The notes under the pieces are model-generated. The model saw only the letters and a program-made list of their open reading frames with translations. It had not been told where the DNA came from and searched no databases. Shown here piece after piece: positions 7,272-13,945 of a DNA stretch of 20,859 bases (position 1 is its first letter; the number at the start of each line of letters is the position of its first letter). Position numbers and translations under genes: made by a program. The stretch spans positions 1-20,859 of the IMG/VR virus record IMGVR_UViG_3300047668_001624; one strand, given 5' to 3'. Source of the stretch: a virus.

Positions 7272-7538
7272 ATGACCCTTGACGAAGAACTGGACCGCGG
7301 AGCAAAAGCCGAGCGCTTGATGCGCGACCCTATGTTGATCGAGGCATTTATCCAGCTAGACGAGTACTACACCGAGGCGTGGAAAGACTCCCCCCTGGAT
7401 GGGAAGAAAGACCGCGAGACTATATTTCTATACCTTTCAGCGCTGCGCGAGGTTCGCGCGCACCTGACCCAGATCGCCAAGACCGGCGAGCTTGCGGCTA
7501 GTCAACGCGATGCGATGACAAGAACCGCGATTTCTTAG
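7272..7538 (+). CDS. Small conserved phage protein between portal and scaffold
   Basis: This is an 88-aa, mostly helical, charged protein. Small proteins with the same pattern (an RGAKAERLMRDPMLIEAF-type start, a Trp followed by an Ser/Asp-rich turn, then REtiflylsalreV and a closing helix) are common between portal and scaffold genes in podophages and siphophages. Their function is not established as far as I know. It starts two bases after the portal stop without a clear Shine-Dalgarno site and is probably translated by coupling. A 42-bp gap follows, with a weak hairpin and the scaffold ribosome-binding site. Confidence 0.82.
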   Translation: MTLDEELDRGAKAERLMRDPMLIEAFIQLDEYYTEAWKDSPLDGKKDRETIFLYLSALREVRAHLTQIAKTGELAASQRDAMTRTAIS

Positions 7539-7580
7539 GCCACGCCCCCTGGCAGCCTGAGCCCATAATGGAGACTATAC

Positions 7581-8534
7581 ATGGCTGAAGCCACGCCCGA
7601 TGAGGGCAGCTTGTCGCTAAATGACGCAGCGAGTCTGCTGGACCCTGTAGAGGATAATCCGGTAGAGGATGTTGAGACCGACGATGATGACGCGGTCACA
7701 GCGGATTCTGATGAGCTCGACAGCTCAGAAGATGACGTTGAAACTGCCGACGACGATGACCTGGAGCCTGACGAAGACGAGGAACCCGCCGAGTACATTG
7801 ATGTAACCATTGATGGACAGACCGAGCGCGTCACCCTTGACGAAGCAGCAAAAGGTTATCAGCGCGAGGCAGATTACCGGCGCAAAACGATGGCGCTCGC
7901 CGATCAGAGAAAAGCTCTGGCGGCGGAGGCAGATCAGGCGGCGGCCGAGCGTCAACAGTACGCCCAGGCGATGCAGTTGATCCAAAACCAGATAGCACAA
8001 GGGGAGCAAGAGCCCGACTGGGCACGCCTCAAGCAGGATGATCCGTTCGAGTACCTCACCAAGCGAGATGAGTGGCGGGAGAAACGGGATCAGGTACAGA
8101 TGTTGCAGCGGCACCAAGTTCAGTTGCAGCAGCAACAGCTGTCGGAGCATCAAGCCACCCTCGGAAGAGAGCTTGATTCTCAGCGCGACAATTTGCTTGA
8201 ACGCATCCCATCGTGGAGAGACGCCGAGACCGCGAGTAGCGAGCGAGGCAGCCTCTCTGAATATGCTCAGACCGTCGGCTTCACCCAAGAGGAGGTCGAC
8301 ACCGTAATCGACGCCCGGGCTGTTGAACTGCTCCACAAAGCGTGGAAATTCGACAACCTCATGAACAAAGGCGCCGAGGCCAAACGGGTCAAGCGGCCCC
8401 CCCCATCCGCTAAATCTGGTCAACCTGGATCACGAAAAACCAAGGCGACGCGTCAGAGCCAGCGGGCTCTCGACAGACTCTCAAAAACCGGGAAAATTGA
8501 CGATGCTGTCGATTTTCTTTTATCCAATAAATAA
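7581..8534 (+). CDS. Capsid scaffolding protein
   Basis: Scaffolding proteins guide capsid protein into a closed procapsid and then leave or are degraded. This one is 317 aa and sits directly before the capsid gene. Its N-terminus is strongly acidic (about residues 20-70, long Asp/Glu runs). A short conserved block follows (VTIDGQTERVTLDEA, then YQREADYRRKT, about 75-105). A Gln/Glu-rich helical region (about 110-215) looks like coiled coil. A basic C-terminal part (VKRPPPSAKSG, then RKTKATRQ) ends in a short helix, like the capsid-binding tail of P22 scaffold. GGAG lies 7 nt before the ATG. The call rests on architecture and position rather than on a catalytic motif. Confidence 0.88.
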   Translation: MAEATPDEGSLSLNDAASLLDPVEDNPVEDVETDDDDAVTADSDELDSSEDDVETADDDDLEPDEDEEPAEYIDVTIDGQTERVTLDEAAKGYQREADYRRKTMALADQRKALAAEADQAAAERQQYAQAMQLIQNQIAQGEQEPDWARLKQDDPFEYLTKRDEWREKRDQVQMLQRHQVQLQQQQLSEHQATLGRELDSQRDNLLERIPSWRDAETASSERGSLSEYAQTVGFTQEEVDTVIDARAVELLHKAWKFDNLMNKGAEAKRVKRPPPSAKSGQPGSRKTKATRQSQRALDRLSKTGKIDDAVDFLLSNK

Positions 8535-8549
8535 CAGGAGACCATTCCC

Positions 8550-9524
8550 ATGGCTACAGCAGCAGCGGCGCTGTTTGACAGCGGCAAGGGCGGCGGCACC
8601 GCCATCGGCGAACGCGAACAGCTTTCGTCGGTAATTAATCGCATCGATCCCGTGGAGACCCCTCTCTACAGCAATGCCAAGAAAGAGGTCGTCAAAGGCG
8701 TGTTCCACGAGTGGCAGGTCCAGGATCTCGCGGCGGCGGCCGAAAATGCCGTCAACGAGGGCGCAGACGCGAACTACGCGGCGGCGACCCCGACCACGAG
8801 GCACGGCAATTATTGCCAGATCGGCCAGAAGAGCGTGTCCGTTTCTGACACCCTCGACGTGACCGACAAGGCGGGACGAGACCGTGAGGTCGCGTACCAA
8901 AAATCCTTGAAAGGCATGGAACTCCGCAAAGACATCGAGAAGTCCTTGGTGTCCGATCGCGCGCGCAGCGGCACCGATCCTCGGTATGCCGGTACGTTCT
9001 CGTCGTGGATTACCAACGCCTCGATCTCGACGGCTGGCACCACCTCGGCCTTGCCGGCTGGGACTGGGGCTGATATCCCAACCTTCGCCGGTAATGACCG
9101 CGCGCTGACCCTCGCTCTTATCGATGAGGCAATGATCGCGGCGTATAACGACGGGGGCCAGCCGGACATGCTCGTCCTCAGCCCGAGTAATAAAGTAAAT
9201 TTCTCAGACCTATCTTCGGGCTCTGTAGCGACTAATCAGATCAATTATACTGCTCCACGCGAAGCAGCTATCGTTGGTTCGGTCAGTCTTTACTTGAGTG
9301 ACTTCGGCGAGTTGTCGGTGGTTATTGACCGGGCCATGGCTAACGATCGTGCCTTCCTGATCGATAGCGATCATTACTCGATCGGCGCGCTGACCGGCCG
9401 CAATTTTAAGGTCAACACGATTGGGAAAACGGGTGACTCCACCCAATTCCAAATCGTTAACGAGTGGACCATGAAATGCACCCCCAAGGCTCACGGTGCG
9501 GTCTACGATCTGTCTGGCTCCTAA
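8550..9524 (+). CDS. Major capsid protein (SU10/DUF5309-like, HK97 fold expected)
   Basis: The main shell protein has 324 aa. Conserved features of the SU10-type family are visible. The start is followed by a segment ending in IDPVETPLYSN (about residues 31-41), then FHEWQVQDLAAA (about 52-63), a segment around NYCQI and KSVSVSDTLDV (about 88-106), and a helix (KGMELRKDIEKSL) that would be part of the HK97 spine. The C-terminus (IVNEWTMKCTPKAHG) also fits. AGGAGA lies 8 nt before the ATG. No N-terminal cleavage site is obvious. A palindrome covers its stop codon and a terminator follows, as expected for a highly expressed gene. Confidence 0.94.
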   Translation: MATAAAALFDSGKGGGTAIGEREQLSSVINRIDPVETPLYSNAKKEVVKGVFHEWQVQDLAAAAENAVNEGADANYAAATPTTRHGNYCQIGQKSVSVSDTLDVTDKAGRDREVAYQKSLKGMELRKDIEKSLVSDRARSGTDPRYAGTFSSWITNASISTAGTTSALPAGTGADIPTFAGNDRALTLALIDEAMIAAYNDGGQPDMLVLSPSNKVNFSDLSSGSVATNQINYTAPREAAIVGSVSLYLSDFGELSVVIDRAMANDRAFLIDSDHYSIGALTGRNFKVNTIGKTGDSTQFQIVNEWTMKCTPKAHGAVYDLSGS

Positions 9525-9533
9525 ATTTAGGAG
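9518..9533. repeat. Perfect 16-bp palindrome over the capsid stop codon
   Basis: CTCCTAAATTTAGGAG reads the same on both strands and includes the capsid stop TAA (9522-9524). In RNA it could fold into a 6-bp stem with a 4-base loop. Its right half carries an AGGAG sequence with no start codon behind it. About 0.3 such palindromes are expected by chance in a window this size, so only the location is notable. Confidence 0.6.
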
Positions 9534-9546
9534 TTAATCACTACCG

Positions 9547-9575
9547 CGCGGGCACCCTCGGGTGTCCGCGTTTTC
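9547..9575 (+). terminator. Rho-independent terminator after the major capsid gene
   Basis: A 10-bp stem (CGCGGGCACC with GGTGTCCGCG, one G-U pair) closes a CTCG tetraloop and is followed at once by TTTTCCTT. It lies 22 bp after the capsid stop. It probably ends part of the capsid transcript, so tail genes downstream would be made at a lower level from read-through. Confidence 0.88.
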
Positions 9576-9580
9576 CTTCC

Positions 9581-9594
9581 GCATCGTGAGATGC
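9581..9594 (+). other. Small GNRA-type hairpin downstream of the terminator
   Basis: GCATC and GATGC pair around GTGA, a GNRA-class loop. The stem is short (5 bp) and lies between the terminator and the next gene. It could protect a processed 5' end, or mean nothing. Confidence 0.35.
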
Positions 9595-9620
9595 ACATTC
9601 CCTCAGATGGAAATTCTCCT

Positions 9621-9941
9621 ATGGCCGTTCCGCACATAATTACGTCGCGTCCAGACATCGGCTACGAAAGCCGTCTGGAGTACGACGAGGACCTCGGTGT
9701 CGTCGGCGTGCAGCGCCAGAATGTCGACGCGATCAAGGAGAGCGCCAACGCCGAGCGGAACGCCTGGGCGCCCACGGCCATGAAAAATACCCAGGACCAC
9801 CGGGAGAAAGTCGCGGACATCCCCGCGGTGATGTATTACGAATTGCTGGGCCGATTTGGCCGCCCTGATCAGAACCCCACCGCATGGTGGAAATGGGTGC
9901 GCGAGAATAACGCGTTCGCCACGACCCGACGGGTGCTCTGA
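9621..9941 (+). CDS. Small conserved phage protein upstream of the head-tail adaptor
   Basis: This 106-aa protein has no proven function that I know of. Its second half carries a pattern I associate with podophage genes next to the adaptor: a segment like KVADIPAVMYYELLGRFG, then WWKWVRENNAFATTRR. It may be a neck or structural protein. I prefer the ATG at 9621, which gives MAVPHI, over an in-frame ATG at 9591 that lies in the hairpin region. GGA lies 8 nt before 9621, and the ribosome site is weak. Its stop TGA overlaps the adaptor ATG (TGATG). Confidence 0.8.
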   Translation: MAVPHIITSRPDIGYESRLEYDEDLGVVGVQRQNVDAIKESANAERNAWAPTAMKNTQDHREKVADIPAVMYYELLGRFGRPDQNPTAWWKWVRENNAFATTRRVL

Positions 9942-10576
9942 TGGCGATCACTACCTACGCCGAACTGAAAACCGCCGCGGCGACGTGGCTTAATCGCAGC
10001 GATCTTACCGACAGAATTGACGAGTTCATCGATCTCGCCGAATCTCACATGGATCGAGTGCTGAGGTCGTCCGTACTAATCAGTCAGGCTGAGGCCACCG
10101 TCGACGAAGAATACGAGGATTTGCCGAGCGACTACGCCGCGATGATCCGCCTGTACATTTCCAATCTCAACCCTGTGATTGACCTCACCCCACTATCTCC
10201 TCAGGGGCTGATAAACCAGTACCCGAGCACGACGACTGGACGGCCAGTAAGTTACGCGGTGGTTGGTGATCGCCTCCAATTTCGACCGATCCCAGACGGC
10301 AGCGCTTACACGAGCTCCCTGTTGTATTACCGCAAGACCACGGGAATGTCGCTGTCTGCGACAAACACGATAAACGTGGTGCTCACGGCGCACCCGGACA
10401 TTTACCTGTACGGGACGCTTTGCGAGGCCGCGCCCTTTTTAATGGATGACAAGATGCTGACCCGCACGATTGCTCTACGATCTCAGGCTATCGACGCGGC
10501 AAACAATTCGACATCGGAGGCGTTGGCGCCGGCCACCGCCCTGGTAATGCAGCACGGACTGAGGATGATCGCATGA
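9941..10576 (+). CDS. Head-tail adaptor (T7 gp11 / P22 gp4 / SU10 adaptor type)
   Basis: The adaptor forms a ring below the portal and holds the nozzle and fibres. The protein is 211 aa, a usual size. The N-terminus (TTYAELKTAAATWLNRSDL) and the acidic helix with FIDLAESHMDRVLR are typical. A beta-rich middle follows (GDRLQFRPIPDG, then a LLYYRK strand). The C-terminal helical part starts at HPDIYLYGTLCEAAPFL and continues with repeated helices. These parts occur in this order in adaptor proteins of short-tailed phages. The start and stop both overlap the neighbouring genes, so translation is probably coupled. Confidence 0.88.
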   Translation: MAITTYAELKTAAATWLNRSDLTDRIDEFIDLAESHMDRVLRSSVLISQAEATVDEEYEDLPSDYAAMIRLYISNLNPVIDLTPLSPQGLINQYPSTTTGRPVSYAVVGDRLQFRPIPDGSAYTSSLLYYRKTTGMSLSATNTINVVLTAHPDIYLYGTLCEAAPFLMDDKMLTRTIALRSQAIDAANNSTSEALAPATALVMQHGLRMIA

Positions 10577-11331
10577 CCACAACTTGGAGCACCGTATCTG
10601 GCGCTGTCGTCCAATCGGTCGCTGACGCCGCGGCGACAAGTGCCACGGCATCGGCCACCAGCGCCACCGCAGCCGCCGCCAGCGCCACAGCCGCCTCAAG
10701 CAGCGCGACCAGTGCAGCGTCTGAAGTGGCCCTTGCGACTGCCCAGGTGGTTCTAGGAACGGCTCAGACAGCCCTCGCGACCAGTCAGGCAAGTGCCTCT
10801 GCTACCTCAGCCACTGCGAGTGCGGCCTCTCTTGCCGAGTTCAATGGCCTATATTATGGCTCAAGTGGCACGGCTCCGACCACGAGCATCGCGGTAGGCG
10901 ACATATATTTCAACAGCTCAAGTAATCAGCTCCAGGTATACAATGGATCTAGCTGGCAAGCCGGAGTAACCGACACGGCAGGACTTCAGAGTGTCGACGC
11001 TGGACTCACTAGTATTTCCAACCTAACCACCGCCGCCGACAAAATGATCTACACGACTGCCAGTGATACATACGCCGTATCTTCGCTAACTGGAGCTGCA
11101 CGAGCGCTTCTGGACGATGCTGATGCGGCAGCACAGCGCACCACGCTAGGACTCGGAACCATGGCGGTGGCAGCGACTTCCGATTATTTGGCTAAATCCG
11201 GCGGCACCATGACCGGGCAAATCGTCGCTCACTCCACCGGGGTGCAATTCTCTGACGGTACGAGCCAGACGACAGCTCCCGTGGCTGGCGTCACACTAGG
11301 CAAAGCCATCGCATTTTCACTCGTTTTCTAG
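10573..11331 (+). CDS. Tail fibre-like protein with Ala/Ser/Thr-rich stalk
   Basis: This 252-aa protein is probably trimeric. Residues about 15-90 are almost only Ala, Thr and Ser with short repeats (SATASATSAT), a typical fibre stalk. Next comes a segment with GDIYFNSSSNQLQVYNG (about 112-128), which occurs in phage fibres as a beta-structured unit. Near the end are TTLGLGTMA and AKSGGTMTG, common fibre repeats, and FSDGTSQTTA. It ends without a long receptor-binding head, so the tip may be supplied by the proteins encoded next. The ATG overlaps the adaptor stop (ATGA). The stop TAG lies inside the next ribosome-binding site. Confidence 0.82.
   Translation: MTTTWSTVSGAVVQSVADAAATSATASATSATAAAASATAASSSATSAASEVALATAQVVLGTAQTALATSQASASATSATASAASLAEFNGLYYGSSGTAPTTSIAVGDIYFNSSSNQLQVYNGSSWQAGVTDTAGLQSVDAGLTSISNLTTAADKMIYTTASDTYAVSSLTGAARALLDDADAAAQRTTLGLGTMAVAATSDYLAKSGGTMTGQIVAHSTGVQFSDGTSQTTAPVAGVTLGKAIAFSLVF
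10618..10840 (+). repeat. Low-complexity Ala/Ser/Thr-coding tract
   Basis: GCC, ACC and AGC codons repeat in short imperfect units and encode the stalk of the fibre-like protein. No exact long tandem repeat is visible. Confidence 0.65.
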
Positions 11332-11335
11332 GAGG
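11330..11335 (+). promoter_or_regulatory. Perfect AGGAGG ribosome-binding site overlapping a stop codon
   Basis: AGGAGG shares two bases with the stop of the upstream fibre gene and lies 8 nt before the ATG at 11344. It fits the 16S anti-Shine-Dalgarno core better than any other gene start in the window. The 115-aa protein may therefore be made in larger amounts than its neighbours. Confidence 0.75.
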
Positions 11336-11343
11336 CCACAGCA

Positions 11344-11691
11344 ATGGCTGAGCCAAATATTACTGCGGTCAGCTCGATACTGGGCAAGATGGCTGTTCTC
11401 GTAGTAACCACCAGTCCAGTAGCAATACTTACAACTGCAACGAACCATGTGTCTAAGTGTAATTCACTAATAATAGCAAACGTCGATGGCACAAACGCTG
11501 CGACTGTTGATGTAGATATTTATCGAAGCAGTGTCGCGTACAGTATTGCTAAAACAATTACTGTTCCAGCCGACGCCTCGCTCGATGTTCTGAGTAGTCA
11601 CATCTATTTGCAGGAGGGTGACGCCCTCCGGATCACAGCCAGTGCCACTGGCGATCTCCAAGCGGTGTTGAGCTACGAGGATATCTCCTAA
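11344..11691 (+). CDS. Small beta-rich virion protein of unknown function
   Basis: This 115-aa protein has a pattern I associate with small proteins in fibre regions of marine and other phages: a conserved N-terminus, a LIIANVDGTNAATVDVDI strand pair, then TITVPADASLDVL and a close with YLQEGDALRITASA and LSYEDIS. It looks like a small beta-sandwich. It may be a fibre-tip or capsid-decoration protein; the sequence does not decide. It follows the best ribosome-binding site in the window. Its GC content is low (52 of 120 bases in 11461-11580 by hand count), unlike the flanking head genes, which suggests it was exchanged recently. The stop overlaps the next ATG. Confidence 0.82.
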   Translation: MAEPNITAVSSILGKMAVLVVTTSPVAILTTATNHVSKCNSLIIANVDGTNAATVDVDIYRSSVAYSIAKTITVPADASLDVLSSHIYLQEGDALRITASATGDLQAVLSYEDIS

Positions 11692-12698
11692 TGCGCGGGC
11701 CTGGCGGCATTATTGGTCCCGTCAAAATTCCGGCGGCGACAGGGGCGGGAGTCAACAGTGAAGCGACCGGCATTTGGTCTCTGTCGGAGGCTCGATTAAA
11801 TAAAGCCCAGTCCCTATGGCCGATCGCACCTGATCCGGGCACACATTACGCTTATCTCCAAGTCGGCGGCGGCGGTTCAGGCGGATATGGAACTTACGTT
11901 GGCGCTGGCGGTGCCGGTGCTGGGGGCTATGTTGCCGTCGGCGATACGGCGTCAGGCTCTATGCTTGGAAAGGTTTTTACCTTTACAGTTGGCGCTGGCG
12001 GGGCTGTAAACGAGGTTTATCCGAAAGGGGGTTTGAATGGCGGCAATACTGTTGTCGCGGCAGATTCGACAGGCGGTGCTTTTACGACTGTGACGATGAA
12101 CGGGGGTGGCGGCGGTGCTGGAGCATATGGCAGCACCGCCGCCAACAACGGGCAAGCTAATGGCAACGCTTCAGGCGGCGGTGGTAACGGTTACGGTTCA
12201 GCACCTGGGTCTGGCGGTGCCAATGGCAACGCTGGTGGCACGACGTCAGGAGCTTATCCTGGGTCTGGCGGCGGCGGTGCTGGAGCGGCGGGAGCCGCCG
12301 CTGCTGGCGCCCCAGGTACGACGCCCGAGGTCGGTGGCGCTGGGGGTGTTGGATTGGCCTGGGGATTAAATTCTGTTTACTACGCAGGTGGGGGCGGCGG
12401 CGGGCTTTACTACGGGACAGCTGTGGGAGCTGGCGGAAACGGCGGCGGCGGTGCTGGCGGCGGCGCTAACGCTCGGGGCGTAAATGGGGCTGTGGGCTCA
12501 GGCGGCGGCGGCGGCGGTTCTGGACAGGACCACCCCCCTTCTTTAAGCGTGGCGAACCAAGCGACCGGGGGTTCCGGCGTAGTTATTTTTGCAATTAAAG
12601 ACGGCATTGCGAGTTTGACGACGGGGAGCCCTACTGTTGGTTCTACCGGATCTTATACGACTTACACGTTCGCATCGTCGGGAAGTTTAACAATATGA
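11691..12698 (+). CDS. Glycine-rich tail fibre/adhesin protein
   Basis: This 335-aa protein has a central region (about residues 55-280) dominated by glycine runs with Ala, Asn and Ser. Its N-terminus contains GIWSLSEARLNKAQSLWP, a start I associate with phage fibre proteins of this type, which may anchor it. Before the C-terminus comes GGSGVVIFAI, a motif typical of glycine-rich phage adhesins. The final part is beta-rich (TVGSTGSYTTYTF). Glycine-rich phage adhesins can fold as packed polyglycine type II helices with variable receptor-binding loops; here that is inferred from composition. The start overlaps the previous stop (TAATG) and the stop overlaps the next start (ATGA). Confidence 0.85.
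   Translation: MRGPGGIIGPVKIPAATGAGVNSEATGIWSLSEARLNKAQSLWPIAPDPGTHYAYLQVGGGGSGGYGTYVGAGGAGAGGYVAVGDTASGSMLGKVFTFTVGAGGAVNEVYPKGGLNGGNTVVAADSTGGAFTTVTMNGGGGGAGAYGSTAANNGQANGNASGGGGNGYGSAPGSGGANGNAGGTTSGAYPGSGGGGAGAAGAAAAGAPGTTPEVGGAGGVGLAWGLNSVYYAGGGGGGLYYGTAVGAGGNGGGGAGGGANARGVNGAVGSGGGGGGSGQDHPPSLSVANQATGGSGVVIFAIKDGIASLTTGSPTVGSTGSYTTYTFASSGSLTI
11861..12528 (+). repeat. Glycine-codon repeat region of the adhesin gene
   Basis: Many GGC, GGT and GGG runs are spaced by GCT, AAC and TCA codons (for example near 12100-12190, 12260-12300 and 12430-12530). Such tracts recombine easily and can change adhesin length or specificity. Confidence 0.7.
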
Positions 12699-13060
12699 CG
12701 CATTTTGCACAGATTGAGGACGGCGTGGTTACAAACGTAATCGTTGCTGAACAGGATTTCATCGACAATCATACAACAGGCACATGGGTGCAAACCTCGT
12801 ATAATACTCGCGGCGGGGTGCATTATGCGCCTGACTCGAATACGCCAGATGGCGGCGTGGCTTTGAACAAGAACTACGCTGGGATAGGGTTTATCTACGT
12901 CGACGGTGTAGGATTCCACGCGCCACAACCGTACCCATCTTGGACGCTGGATTCGGACACATATTTTTGGGAGCCACCCGTCCCCATGCCAGATGACGAT
13001 AAAATATATCGTTGGGATGAAGACACGACGAACTGGGTCGCGATTGAGATCGGAGAATAA
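12695..13060 (+). CDS. Conserved phage protein of the fibre region (possible fibre accessory or structural protein)
   Basis: This 121-aa protein is rich in aromatic residues. Its pattern is one I know from many marine and cyanobacterial phages: MTHFAQIEDGVVTNVIVAE at the start, WVQTSYNTRGGVHY in the middle, NKNYAGIGFIYVDG, then QPYPSWTLD, a WEPPVPMPDD segment and a final W. These proteins usually lie beside fibre genes. Both structural and chaperone roles have been suggested, and I cannot choose from sequence. The ATG overlaps the preceding stop, and the next gene starts 3 bases after its stop. Confidence 0.85.
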   Translation: MTHFAQIEDGVVTNVIVAEQDFIDNHTTGTWVQTSYNTRGGVHYAPDSNTPDGGVALNKNYAGIGFIYVDGVGFHAPQPYPSWTLDSDTYFWEPPVPMPDDDKIYRWDEDTTNWVAIEIGE

Positions 13061-13063
13061 ATT

Positions 13064-13945
13064 ATGACGTCTACCGCGACAACCATACTGGGTCTTCAAA
13101 AACAGGGGACAGGTGACAATAGTAACAGCTGGGGAACGGTATTAAACACGCAGCTGGATCTCATCGAGGAGGCTGTCGCGGGCACCGTGACGATCTCCCT
13201 GGCGGCGGGTGACGTGACACTGACCACCACAGACTACGCGGCAAATCAGTCGCGCCCAAGTCATTTGCTTTTGAATGGCGCCATCGTCGCTAACCGCACG
13301 GTGACGGTGCCGGCGGCGAGCAAGATGTGGTGTGTGACCAATTCCACCACGCAAACGACGGACTACACCTACACGACGGAAGTGAAAACATCCGGCGGGA
13401 CCGGCGTCAAAATAGCAGCGAGTTCGAACCCGGTATGGGTGCGCTGCGACGGCACAAACGTGGTTGAGGTAACTGGGCTGCCGTCTGCTCACACCGCAAC
13501 GAGCACGGATGTCAGCGTCTCGACAACTGTGATACAGCTTCCGATTGCGTCCGCCGACATTGTTAGCGATCCGTATGGGATGGTTTCCGCCGCTGGGAAC
13601 ACGATAATCATCCCGGTGGGGGTTGAGCTTGTGCAAATCCAGCTAAATTTGCAGTCAGGCATTCAAGACGACACCACCGCGCTGGCTGCTGTTATTTTCG
13701 CAAATGGGTTTGGAAACACACCAGGATCGGCAAACCTCCCAGCGTACTGGGAATCCAGCACCCTCTCCGCGCGCGCCACAGGAAATGTAAAGACCGCCAA
13801 TGTGGTCGCCTTAATTAACATGACATTGATGCCATTAGCCGACAACGGCGGGAACCGAGGCCGGACAATTAGTTTTGGCTCGCGAATTAGCACTGGAACG
13901 GCCACCGTTAACGCTTACACAATTGACGCGGTGGTCTTACGATGA
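13064..13945 (+). CDS. Putative tail/fibre structural protein
   Basis: This 293-aa protein begins with a segment I associate with phage structural proteins (GLQKQGTGDNSNSWGTVLN, about residues 10-28). A beta-rich region with an SRPSHLLLNG and NRTVTVPAAS pattern follows. The middle (about 110-160) has more strands and Thr/Ser-rich stretches. The last 130 residues are again beta-rich with hydrophobic strands (NTIIIPVGVELVQIQLNLQ) and could be a jelly-roll tip domain. GGAG lies 10 nt before the ATG. The stop overlaps the nozzle ATG (ATGA). A fibre or tail-tip role is likely; the receptor is unknown. Confidence 0.8.
   Translation: MTSTATTILGLQKQGTGDNSNSWGTVLNTQLDLIEEAVAGTVTISLAAGDVTLTTTDYAANQSRPSHLLLNGAIVANRTVTVPAASKMWCVTNSTTQTTDYTYTTEVKTSGGTGVKIAASSNPVWVRCDGTNVVEVTGLPSAHTATSTDVSVSTTVIQLPIASADIVSDPYGMVSAAGNTIIIPVGVELVQIQLNLQSGIQDDTTALAAVIFANGFGNTPGSANLPAYWESSTLSARATGNVKTANVVALINMTLMPLADNGGNRGRTISFGSRISTGTATVNAYTIDAVVLR

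Noticed and set aside
6229-7305. Long minus-strand open frame of 358 codons across the portal gene
   Set aside because: It lies antisense to a clearly identified portal; the Leu/Arg/His-rich translation is what the complement of GC-rich helical coding sequence gives.
7539-7560. GCCA/TGGC hairpin after the 88-aa gene
   Set aside because: It is a four-base stem without a T tract and is not a terminator.
7725-8423. Minus-strand open frame of 232 codons in the scaffold gene
   Set aside because: It is antisense to the acidic and Gln-rich scaffold coding sequence, with no ribosome-binding site seen.
13420-13435. tRNA-like GTTCGAACC sequence
   Set aside because: It resembles a T-loop but lies in frame inside a structural gene, and no matching acceptor or anticodon arms are present.
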